From Paramecium sonneborni (taxonomy: Eukaryota; Ciliophora; Oligohymenophorea; Peniculida; Parameciidae): a stretch of 64,000 nt of DNA. Each line of letters opens with the position of its first letter. Positions within the stretch are counted from its first letter, which is position 1. The stretch is taken from positions 643,861 through 707,860 of the forward strand of contig CAJJDN010000016.1 of NCBI GenBank assembly GCA_905182985.1, read 5' to 3'. Below are positions 37,224-47,802 of this stretch, piece by piece. The notes below the pieces were generated by a model. That model did no database searches, had not been told where the DNA came from, and saw nothing but the letters and a program-made list of their open reading frames with translations. The translations under genes and the position numbers were made by a program.

Positions 37224-38022
37224 ATGTCTAGGAGATATGATTAAAAGACTAATACATTTACTCCAGATGGTAGATTAAAACAGGTTGAATATGCAATTGA
37301 AGCAATTAATTAAACAGGGTCAGCATTAGGAGTATTAACAAATGAGGGAATGATATTAGCCACTGAAAAATAAGAAGTATCTCATTTACTAGAACATTCA
37401 AAACATTCGGAAAAAATATATCCAATAGATAGACATATATTTTCTGTTGTATCTGGACATACAGCAGATGCAAATATTTTAATTAATTTTGCAAGAGAAG
37501 CAGCTGCAAATCATAGGTAGATTACCAATTTAATATTAGATATTAGTTTTAAGATAACGTTGGTTTAGAATAATTGATAATTAATATATGTGATTATAAA
37601 CAGAATAAAACTTAAGTAGGAGGATAGAGACCTTTTGGAACGGCTTTCTTATTTGCTGGTTATGATAAGGAAAATGGATTTTAATTATTTAGTACTGATC
37701 CATCAGGAAATTATGCAGGTTGGAAAGCAACTGCAATTGGAAAAAATAATTTAGCTGCAAATAGTTATTTAAAATAAGATTATAAAGAAAATTTAACATT
37801 GGAATAAGTAAAATAATATTTGAATAATTTAAGGGATTAGATATTGCAATAAAAGCATTAGTAAAAACTATGGATACATCATCTCCTTAACCTTCAAAAA
37901 TAGAGATTGTTGTGATAAGTAAACAAGGAAAAGAAGTAAAGAGCAAAACCTACAATGAGAAAGAAGTTTTGAGTTTGCTTTAAAAGAATGGGTTTAGTAA
38001 TGAATAAATGTAGCAGGAATGA
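37224..38022 (+). CDS. PSMA4: 20S proteasome subunit alpha 3 (PSMA4 type)
   Basis: Outer-ring alpha subunit of the 20S proteasome. Start [20 protein letters not shown] with the alpha signature [19 protein letters not shown]. Continues [19 protein letters not shown], then after a short intron the conserved [13 protein letters not shown] and [17 protein letters not shown]. The SRRYD start and DPSGNYxGWKA mark this as the alpha-3 (yeast Pre9) paralogue. Introns near 37520 and 37830. C-terminal Lys/Glu-rich tail ends NEQMQQE. Confidence 0.93.
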
Positions 38023-38074
38023 TATATTGTTCAAAAGGAAACATTTATTTGTTCATTAAATATTTATTATATTT

Positions 38075-39005
38075 TCATTATTTCAAATTGGCAACTAATT
38101 TGTGAACATTTTCATTCCAATTCATTTTAGTACCTGTAATTGGTAATGGTCTTCTCATTGCTTTAAAGAAAATGTCAGGCATAGAATTATATAAATTATC
38201 CATTCCGGTTAGATGTTTATTTTCTAATTTAGAAATTGTATGAACTATCTATTTAGCACTTTCACTTGCAGCTGATAAATCTACATTGATTCCTTCTGAA
38301 AAAGTATTTACATTTTTTAATTACACATTACCATCTTCATAATAATGTGCTTAAACTTTTAAATCACCTTTTAATTGTGTTCTAGTAAATTCCCAAGTTG
38401 ATATCCAACTTCCACAGCTAAAAATATTAAAAAGAATTATACAAAAAATTAGGTAAATTTATTGTTTTTGCAGTTATTCCTAAATAGAATGTAAAATCAG
38501 AAGCATCACCTTAATACATAACTAAAACAAATGCAATAAAATTATACCATATGCTCCACAAATTTTCTCATTAAATTATTAACTCAAATAGAGATTAAGT
38601 TATTATTCAAGTGCATCTCTAAGTTGATTTAGATCTGGTTCTGATGGCAATTCTACTTAAGATCTAGATATTATTTCTAATTTCTCATGATCTACTTAAA
38701 TTGTTTCATTGTTTTTTTAATCAACATAAAAGTCTTCCTAAGAATTTAGAACACTTGTCAAGATCTAAAATATCATTACAGACTAATACTTAAGTACTCT
38801 ATCCTTTAAACAAAGCTAAATGTTCTTCATTATGATCCTTTAAAGCTTATAGCATTATAGGATCCTATGGATTAATATTCCCTATGATTTTGCACAAATC
38901 CTTGATCACTAAGTTAGCTTGTCCAAATGGTGTATTTTTAACAATATACTTTACTACTTTTTCATACTACTAAACTTATGTGATTTCTTCTTCTCCTTAA
39001 TTCAT
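38075..39005 (-). CDS. CAPZA: F-actin capping protein alpha subunit
   Basis: Half of the CapZ heterodimer that caps actin barbed ends. The C-terminal part is clear: SCGSWISTWEFTRTQLKG, VQAHYYEDGNVQLKN, AKQIVHTISKLENKH and FFKAMRRPLPITGTKMNWNE, matching the family RRxLPVTRTKxxW end. The N-terminus MNQGEEEITQVQQYEKVVKY is more divergent. Introns fall around 38420, 38560 and 38730 (20-30 nt). Convergent with the proteasome gene across 52 bp. Confidence 0.88.
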
Positions 39006-39219
39006 TATATATCTTTTTATAAATTAAATATAATCATTTTTATAGCATAGATAACAAATAATATGTTTGTGGTGTTGTATTCGTATAGGTGTTCTATTCC
39101 TTTGAACAATCTACTCAGAGAAACACATTTATATCAGAGATAGATGCTTATTGACTAATATGTAAATAACCAATCATCGCTTTATCTCTCACAAATATAA
39201 TCAAAAATTAATATTTATA

Positions 39220-39221
<2 letters not shown>

Positions 39222-39261
<40 letters not shown>
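39222..39261. repeat. (ATT)n microsatellite
   Basis: About 13 uninterrupted ATT/TTA units in the 288-bp gap between CapZ alpha and the CEP90 gene. Unlike the coding repeats here it is pure, as expected for untranslated DNA. Confidence 0.85.
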
Positions 39262-39293
39262 CTTTTAATTAGTAAGTACTTAAATATTATATG

Positions 39294-41678
39294 TCATTTA
39301 TTCTATTTTTGTTTTAATTTTGAATACCATGTAGGTCCTTCCTATTCTTTTTATTGACTATTTTGAGCACCTCCTAAAAAATATTTAAATTTATACCTTT
39401 CCGTTATTAAGCACTTTATGGATCAATATAAGTTTTTGTATTTAATGCTTCAGACATTTCATTTATTGCACTTCTTAAATTTTATCTCATATCATTTTAA
39501 CTACCAGTGGCTATGCCAATTAAAATATTCTATATATTTTATAGATTCTATCTTTTGATTCTCAATCTCTATAAATCTTCTTCAGCTCTCATGAATCTCT
39601 ATTTATAAATAAATTCTCTATACATTTGCAATATCTTCATTTTCAGCTTTCAAAATCATATAATCTTAATCTAATTTCTTCAATAAACTTTTATATTTCA
39701 AGATCTCTCTATCTTTTTCTTCTATATGTGCTACCAAATAAGAATGACTAAATGATATATATTAAATAATTACGGTTGATGAGTCTTATCAAGAACATCC
39801 CTTTATAATTTAGTCTCTTCTTATAACCTTTCAATTTCTGATTGTTTTTCTCTTAATTATTTTTACAATTCTTCTGATTCTCTTTATTTAGCTTAAAGTC
39901 TTTATGCTAAATTTAAAGCTTGTTAGATTCTTCTTTTAGAAGAGGTTGGTACAGTTCCCATAAATCCTAATAAAGGATTCATTGCATCATAATCATTTCC
40001 TGCTGATTTCATAATGGCATCATCAATTTCTCTTTCGATTCCTTCATAATTTGTTAATTATTCTTTTGCAACTTATAATTAAGCATTTATATTGCTCATT
40101 TATTCTTTAGCTTCAACTTAACATTTATAATATTCTGCTTTCAATACATTAATTTTTTCTCTTAACATTTCATTCTCATGTTTAGTTGCTTTAAGATTAG
40201 CTAGAGTATCTTCATATATATTTTAAACTCTATCAAGTTCTTCTACTTTTAATCTTAATTAAATTCTCTATTCAGATAAATCTCCATCTAATTTTCTTTA
40301 TAAGTTTCTATAATCAATCAATAAATGATCATATAACGTTTGTTTTTCTTTTACTTAACCTTCAAGATTATCTTTTCGAAGTTATATTTCTTCTTTTGCA
40401 TCTTTCAAAAATTTTATCTATGTTTCATAAATATCAACTAAATTTTATTTAGCAATTTCTAATTCATGATGATGTTTTTCTTTAAGATCTGCAATTTCAG
40501 AATAAATCCTTTTCTCATAAGCTTAAGTCTAATCAGTTTTTGAATTAAGTAATTAAAATAAATATTCCTAAGCTTAATTTTTTGCTTCCAAATACTCTTT
40601 TTCTGTTCTATCTAATTTATCTTCTAATCTTTTAACTTTTTCTAATAATTAAATATTTTCTTTAGTTAAATATTCTTTATCTTATTATAAAAGATCTCCT
40701 TTTCTCTTAGCATCATCTTATGCTTTATATTAATCTCCAGCCTTATCAGAACTTTAATTATTTTAATAGAAACCAGATTTCTCTTCTAATAAAAACTTTT
40801 CTTATTCCAATCTTTTATAATCTCTACTTAATTCATCAAATCTAGCTCCTTTTTCTCTCAATAATGCTAATTCTTCTTAAGATTTAGTTAATTCCAATTC
40901 TAATGCTTTTCTAGCATTATCATAATTTAATTTATGTCTTCTAATATCTTCTTCTCTATCAACCATCATTTTTTAACCATGTTCTAAATCATTCAATAAG
41001 AATTAATGTTTTTCTGTAATTTGTCTAAGTTCTTCTCTTAATGCTAATATTTCTTTTTTTTAGAATTCTCCTTCTTTTTTAAATGGATAAACAATTTCCC
41101 AAACTTAAACTAATACCCAATCCTAAATAGGCATTTCCTTTTCATTCATATCTCTTAATCTCAAATATACAGCTTCTGGTACTAATCCAGCTAACATATC
41201 TCTAACTTATGCTAAAGCCTCTCTTATTCCTGGTAATTGCGACTCTTAATATATCATCTTAGACTTCAATTATTTTATTTCACTTAAAAGTTTATCAGTC
41301 TCTATTCTATGATTTGCAAACACTCTTTGTCTATCAGCATCATTAGCTGCTTAAATACGTTTAATTTCTGCATTTAAAAATGCTATTTATTTCTCTTGCA
41401 TTCCTACAATAGATGAATAATTCTATAATTTAATCTATTATTTATATTACATTTTTCATATTGACTGTGTCATGATTATTTCCACCTCTATTATGCTTAT
41501 TTTATTAATAATTCTCTATATCTGCTATAGACACAGAATCTCTCATGCTATCTGATTCACTGTCACTCATCATCACTTATCCTTATTCAAATTATCTTAT
41601 ATCTTCCTCAGAAAATGTAGATGGATCAATATTCATCGTTTTCATAAGTTTTATTATGTCTTTTCTCTTTGTACTCAT
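39294..41678 (-). CDS. PIBF1: Centriolar/basal-body protein CEP90 (PIBF1)
   Basis: About 790 residues, mostly coiled coil after an acidic, Ser-rich head (MSTKRKDIIKLMKTMNIDPS). The diagnostic part is near residue 620: NPLLGFMGTV followed by PTSSKRRIQQALNLAQRL, which matches the conserved C-terminal block of PIBF1/CEP90. CEP90 works with OFD1 and FOPNL at distal appendages to dock basal bodies, a role known from Paramecium and mammals. Introns occur at about 41420 and 39760. The mid-region MLAGLVPEAVYLRLRDMNE is also conserved-looking. Ends GPTWYSKLKQKQNK. Confidence 0.75.
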
Positions 41679-41999
41679 TTATCAGTTAATTAATTCAAAT
41701 TTTTTTATTATTTTTAATATTTAATCATTATTAAACTCGATTTATTTACATCTCTATCTTCATATGTTTTAAATATAATCCAAATAAAATCATTCAATTT
41801 TAAATTACAAATTTAATCATTAGACACCAACTTACAATATATTATTTATACTCATTTAATAAAGATCTCATAAAAACTATAATCAACTTTAATTAATTAA
41901 TTCGAACATAATCTATACTTATTTATGTTTAATAAGTTAGTTTTATTATTATTATTACTAATATGAAAAATTCAAATTTTAACAATATTATTAAAATTA
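41679..41999. other. Divergent intergenic region
   Basis: 321 bp, about 85% A+T, between the CEP90 start and the start of the long coiled-coil gene. No ORF of note; presumed to hold both promoters. Confidence 0.4.
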
Positions 42000-44689
42000 A
42001 TGTCTTAAACAAGAACTAGTTAAAGCTCAAAACATCAAAGAAAAAGTGAGAATCGTTTTTAATAATAAATTCAAAGTCTTTTAAAAAATGTAAGTAATCC
42101 ACCTTCAAATATCTCTAAATAATGGATTAAAGATAGAGAGGGAGAATAAAAAAGTTTATTTGAAGAAATTAAACAAAGTGAATATCCTAGTAAAAATTAA
42201 ACTCTTTCACAATTAACTGATATAGGAAAGAAATTATTAAAAATGAAAAAAAAAATAAGAACTTTTACTGCAGATGATCGTCTAAAAACACCAGTGTCTG
42301 AGAATAAAAGTAGAAAATCAACTAAGTCAAGGAAAAGTTAAAGTAAAAAAGGATAAAGTTCACATAGTTAATCAAGAACATAATTAAAAAGTCTTGAATA
42401 AAGCAGAAGTAAATCTTCAAAAAAAAAAGATAAAAAGTAATTAAAATCTTCAAAGACATAAAATACTCCTAAATTCAAAAAGAAAACCAATGAAAATAAA
42501 CCAAAAAGTTTCTCTAAAGAAATGTAACAATAAAAAGATAGTTCAAGACCTAATGTAAGAATCATAGAATCAAGAATTGCAAAGAATACTATAGATAGAA
42601 GTTCAAGGTATATTAATTAAATTAATTAAAGTCCATCACGTTCTATTGGATCTTCTAAAAAATAATTAAAAAATAGAAGAACTGAATCTCTTTGTGAAGA
42701 ATCAAGTTCTTTATCAGATTCCAGTGATACGAAAGAAATTATGAAATTAAAAATGAATTCAAATAATCCATAATCTAGATATGAAGACTTAATGGATCAT
42801 GAAAAAAAAGTTAAAGAACTTGATGCTGGATAATTAAGTAGAGAAGAAAATCTTATGTTAACAACTAAATTAGAATCTGTTACTAAAGAAAAGTTATTGA
42901 GGGAATATCGTATTTTATATTATAGGAGTAAAGAAGTCAAAAAATTACTTACTGAATATTATGAACAAAATCTGCGTTTAACTGATGAAATCAATGAATT
43001 ACAATAAATTATTTATGATAAATAACTTGAAAATAAGTAAGTCAAAAAAGAATTAAAATCTTAAATTAAAGAAATGAAAATTATGCAATCAGAATATAGT
43101 ACTAAATTAGATCAATTAGGAAAATCTTATCAATAACATGAAATTAATAGTGTTCCATTAAATGATTATGAAAGATTAAAATAAGAAAATGACAAAATTT
43201 TAAATGAAAATTAAATGTTAAAAGAAGATTATAAAGTTATCAGTCTTAAAATGTAATAAATAGAAAATGAAATCTATTAAAAGAGATAATATGAAATTCC
43301 AGAATAAGAAATTACCCAAAGATTACAAAGAGAATTAGACTCTGCTAAAGATTAAGCTGATAGAATAAAAGAGGAAAATATGAAATTGAAATTACAATTA
43401 GATAAAGAATAAAATTCTAATCGAGAATTATCATAATAAATCAATTTAAAAAAAAATGAACTTGATGGAAATGTTGAATAAAAATAATATGAACTATCAT
43501 CATTAAAATCTCATTTATAAACTGCTAATACAAAAATTTTAAAACTTGAATAATAATTAACCTAGATTAAATATCAACTCATTTCAGAGTAGGAATAATC
43601 CTTCTCTATTCGTGAAAAAATAATAAGATAAGAAGAAGAATTAAGAATAGCTAATCTGAAAGTTGAAAATAGAGAAAAAGAAATAAATGAATAAAGATCA
43701 AAAGAATTAATATTAAAAAAAAAAATATTAGATTTAGAATCTAAAATTGAAAATCAAATATAATAGCCTCAATCTTATTTTGAACCTGTTATTTCAATTA
43801 ATAAACCAAATACTTCTGATTAATGTAAATTTCATTATTAAACAATTAGTTATTAATAAAGAATTATAAGTTGAACGTCAACTATTAGCCAAAACTTAAG
43901 AATAGCTATTAAATATTTAAGGAGAAAATGATCAATTAAAAAGAAATCTTAAATAAATAGAATTGGAATTATAATTTGAAAGGCAATAGAATGAATAACT
44001 TAAATTAAAATCCTAATAGTTATAGTAAGAAAAAGAATTCACACTTCAAAGAACATAAAAATAATTTGAAGAACTAGAAAACAATCATTCCAAAGAATTC
44101 TAATTAACTGAATAACAAAATAAAAACTAAGAAAATTTATTATATTAGGCTTAATAAAGAATTTCTGAATTAGAAAATGAACTTAGAATATTAATTAATA
44201 AAGAAGAAGAAAATAAAAGTTTAATCAATGATTAGAAATTATAAATTGAAAAGTAGTAATTAAAGCTCGATTAAAATTTAACAAAATTGAATGAATTTTA
44301 GAATTAGCTTAAAGAATTAGAATTAGAAAATTAATAACTAAATGAAAATAATAGATAATTGAAAACATAAACTTAATAATTGATCAAAGAATTAGAATAG
44401 ATTGATAGGATAAAAGATAATTATAAAAATAAATATCTAAATAATAGATATGAAAACAAAAAATTATTAAATTAATATAATGAAGTAATTGAAATCTAAT
44501 ATTTAGAAAGAAAATATTATGAAATAGACTTTCACAACTGAATTGGAGAAAGTGAAATGCTAAAAAGAGTAATTAGAAAAAGTAAAGATTCAAGAGGAAT
44601 GTTAAAGATAATAAAAAGATAAAAAGTTGAAAGTCATCAATGATCTATAATAAATGATAAAAGGACATAAAATGGCATTTGACAAATGA
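42000..44689 (+). CDS. Long coiled-coil protein with basic Ser-rich head
   Basis: About 880 residues. Residues 1-230 are basic and Ser/Lys/Arg/Gln-rich (RKSTKSRKSQSKKGQSS), then acidic (SLCEESSSLSDSSD). From about residue 260 to the end it is continuous coiled coil. The block REYRILYYRSKEVKKLLTE near residue 305 is the least repetitive and may be its family signature; I do not recognise it. Two introns were placed: 25 nt after NTSDQ and 22 nt after NQYNE. Ends MIKGHKMAFDK. A centrosome or microtubule role is plausible from its form only. Confidence 0.7.
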
Positions 44690-44744
44690 AAATTAAATTA
44701 ATTATTCGAATTAAAAAATAAAATCTTTTTAGATACATGATATT

Positions 44745-45313
44745 TCAAGGTTTATGTAACCCTTTTTTGCAACCTGGATTGCAATCTCTGCACTAATTAC
44801 AGCATGTAAAATATTCATCTCCTCCACAAGTTCTACAAGAAAAATACTTGAGTTTCCCGGGATGAAATATACAAGTCTAATTTAAAATTTATATACCTCT
44901 TCATTAGTGCCTTCTTTTAATGTCAGATTACAGCGTATACAATTCCAAAAAGCACCTGATTATCTTAGAAGCTTTGTTTCTTCTTCTATTTCTAATAATT
45001 GTGCTTAAAGTTTGATAATTGATGTTTCATCATTCTAAATAGTTTTTAATAAATCTTCTCCTAATTATTTTTTATGTAAAGAGAAATTCTAGATTTCCTT
45101 ATACGCAGGATTAGTAGATATATCAATTTCAAAGGAATGATCTTTACCACTAATTATGTCAATTAATAATGCTAGCTATTTTAAAAGAGCAGTCTTTTCT
45201 TTTAAATAAAATTCCCATTCATCATTATCTCTTCTCAAAAGTCTTTCTTCTCTTTCAAAAGTTTATATTTTTTAATTAACTTAATGCATTTTATCAGAAA
45301 CAATAGAAAACAT
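44745..45313 (-). CDS. Coiled-coil protein with C-terminal Cys/His zinc module
   Basis: 182 residues. The N-terminal two thirds are helical (VNQKIQTFEREERLLRRDND, LQAQLLEIEEETKLLRQ). The C-terminus is a compact cysteine array: NCIRCNLTL, CIFHPGKLKYFSCRTC, FTCCNQCRDCNPGCKKGLH. The CxxHPG ... CRxC ... CCNxC pattern, often seen alone at the end of protist proteins, could bind two or three zinc ions. A 20-nt intron lies between GTNEE and TCIFHPG. Start MFSIVSDKMHQ. Function unknown. Confidence 0.65.
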
Positions 45314-45525
45314 TTTTTTTAATTCTTATTATTCAAACTAAGTTATCTCTATTCATTAGATAAATAAATACCTAAAGTCTATTGGCATTTTTAGATTATC
45401 TTATTTATAGGTAATATTTCTTCCCTTTAATCTTTCTATTTATGTTTAGTTTTTTCCTGCTTCATTAAATTTTGTATATTTGTATATGATAAATAATTTA
45501 TATTTATATTAAATACATATATAAA

Positions 45526-47202
45526 ATGAAATCTTCTGATCATTAGTAACAAAATTCAGTTGGTTGGCTTTTAAATTTAGTTGGAAAATTTTCTCCAAAA
45601 GATTTGGAAAAATCAAATCTTAAAGAAATAGGAGAAGAATACATGAAAAAAATTTTACTATATCCTTAACTTTAATCAGGAAATGTTTTTACATACAACT
45701 AATAAAAATAAGAATTCTCAGAAAAACTATTTCATATATATCCTAATATCTTAATATGTTAGCATGATAAAATACATTCTCATTTAATATTGAGTAATTG
45801 CAGTATTTAAAAAGAGTTAATCTAATATAAAGAGGCTAAAACTTATGGATTAATAATTTCTAATAATTTAGGAAACACCTATTTATTCTTTTCCTAATTT
45901 ATTCAGTATCGAAATTGGTATAAATTAATGAAATAATATTGTAAATTAAGTGATTTTTTTGGAAAATATAAATTAACTGACAGAATGTTGCCTGGAATTT
46001 ATTAATGTTATAAAAAATCTGTAATAATTTGTATATCAATTTAGAATAATGCTTAATTTACAGTATAAATTTATAAAATGGAAGATTTTGAATAATGGCC
46101 TGAGATTGAAGAGGTTGTTCATAATGAAATATAAATGTTACGATCTATTAAGCATTAAAATTTATTATAGTTAAGAAGAGTATACGAAGATGATTCATAC
46201 TTATTTATACTTTATGAACATTTTAAAGGAGAGTCACTTTATAATTTAATACTAACAAATCCTTTACATGAAGTTTAAATTGCTTCAGTACTTATTATCT
46301 TTATTAATTTAGATAGTATATTAGATTTTACAACTTTTAAAATTTTTAGATAAACACTAGTTTTATCATGGAAATTTAAATCCTTTAAACATAATTATTA
46401 ATTCTAATAATTAACTTCTATAAATATTTTTAATTAATTTATCTTTTAAGGTATCAAAAATATTTATTAATAGTAATATAGGATAAATGATAAATTAGAT
46501 TGGATTTTAAATAGATAAATTGAAGGATTCATAGCACCAGAATTTTATAATGGTGTACCACCAAATATTACTTCTGATTTATATAGTTTAGGTGTTTTGC
46601 TCTATTTTATGACATTTCCTACTTAATTACCAAGTGAAAAGCATTTTGATAAATATGAAATCGATTCAACCAAAATTTAGAAATTATTATAGAAAAAATT
46701 GTCTTAAATTCCTAATGAAGGAAGTTCTCCACTTGATAAATCGGTAGAAAAAAACATTAGTTTGAGTGAATTAGATTTATTATCTAAATTATTGGAATCA
46801 AATCCTAGTATTTATTTCTAAAAAAATAGAACAAAGAATTATAATTTCTGATGGCATGAAACATCATTGGTTTGTGAATATTAAGAGTAAAATTAAATAG
46901 TTGAATGTTATTAAAAAGAAAAAGGTAGAGCTACCTTCATTAAGAACAATAATAGAACTAAGATCTTAAAGTGAATTAGATCTTAAGGTTTAATCATAAT
47001 TGTCAAATAATAGACGACAATCTAGATTGGCATAAAATTAAGTAGATGATTTTGATGTAGGTAATCTTTTAAAATATTAAAGTTAGTTCCTGATGAAGGA
47101 CATCCTTTAAAGTAAGTTGCTGATCTGGATTTTTGTTAATTATTAAGAAGCAGTACTTAATTAAGAAAATTATAAACTCTAAGCAATAAATCTATTGGAT
47201 GA
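45526..47202 (+). CDS. PH-domain protein with catalytically dead CAMK-like kinase domain
   Basis: Residues about 55-150 look like a PH domain (GNVFTYNQQKQEFSEKLF ... QYRNWYKLMKQYCKLSDFF), which binds phosphoinositides or proteins. A kinase fold follows: glycine-loop region YKLTDRMLPGIYQCYKK, TVQIYKMEDF, NEIQMLRSIKHQNLLQLRRV, then FYHGNLNPLNIII, INLSFK, APEFYNG, SDLYSLGVLLYFM and a closing RIIISDGMKHHWFVN. The VAIK lysine is Gln, HRD is HGN and DFG is missing, so catalysis is unlikely. The C-terminal tail is basic (LSNNRRQSRLAQ). Introns of 25, 23, 22 and 26 nt fit. Ends TLSNKSIG. Confidence 0.7.
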
Positions 47203-47802
47203 TTAATTGTAATTTATGATTCATAAAAATATATATAAGATCTCAATTTTTTATAATTAAGATGCGTTCATGATATTGCTGTCCTAAAAACAAAAAATTA
47301 AACCATAACAGGTTAGGTCTAAATATGTAAGAATTATTTCTACTTTTTTAAAAAAAATTATTAAAAAATCCAAAATATGCAAACAAGAATAAGGATCTTC
47401 AAATCTACAAATAAATGTAATAAAATGATATCAATTAACTTATTTTACAAATTTCCAGCAAAGAAGTAATAAGAAATTGAAGTTAAAGAACTAATTATCT
47501 TGTATGTTAGATTTAGTACTAATTTAAATTTGAGTAAATTTTGTCTAAATTTTTAAATTAATCTCTATATTTAGTGTAATAATATTAATTGAAATGAATT
47601 CAATCATACTAAAGAATAAGATACTCAAACAATTTTGGTGCTATTTTACACACATATAAATATAATATAATATTATATTTATAGAATTATGTACATTCAT
47701 AATATGTAAATAATTTCACCAAAGTATTAATCAATGTTTCTTTTAGTCTGATAAATAGGAATTTGATTGGAAGTTTAATTGTTATAAATTAATTAATAAG
47801 TA
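47203..47802. other. Long convergent gap
   Basis: 600 bp between two convergent genes, unusually long for this region. No protein-like frame found on either strand; A+T-rich with a (TA)-rich stretch near 47660. No RNA gene recognised. Confidence 0.4.
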
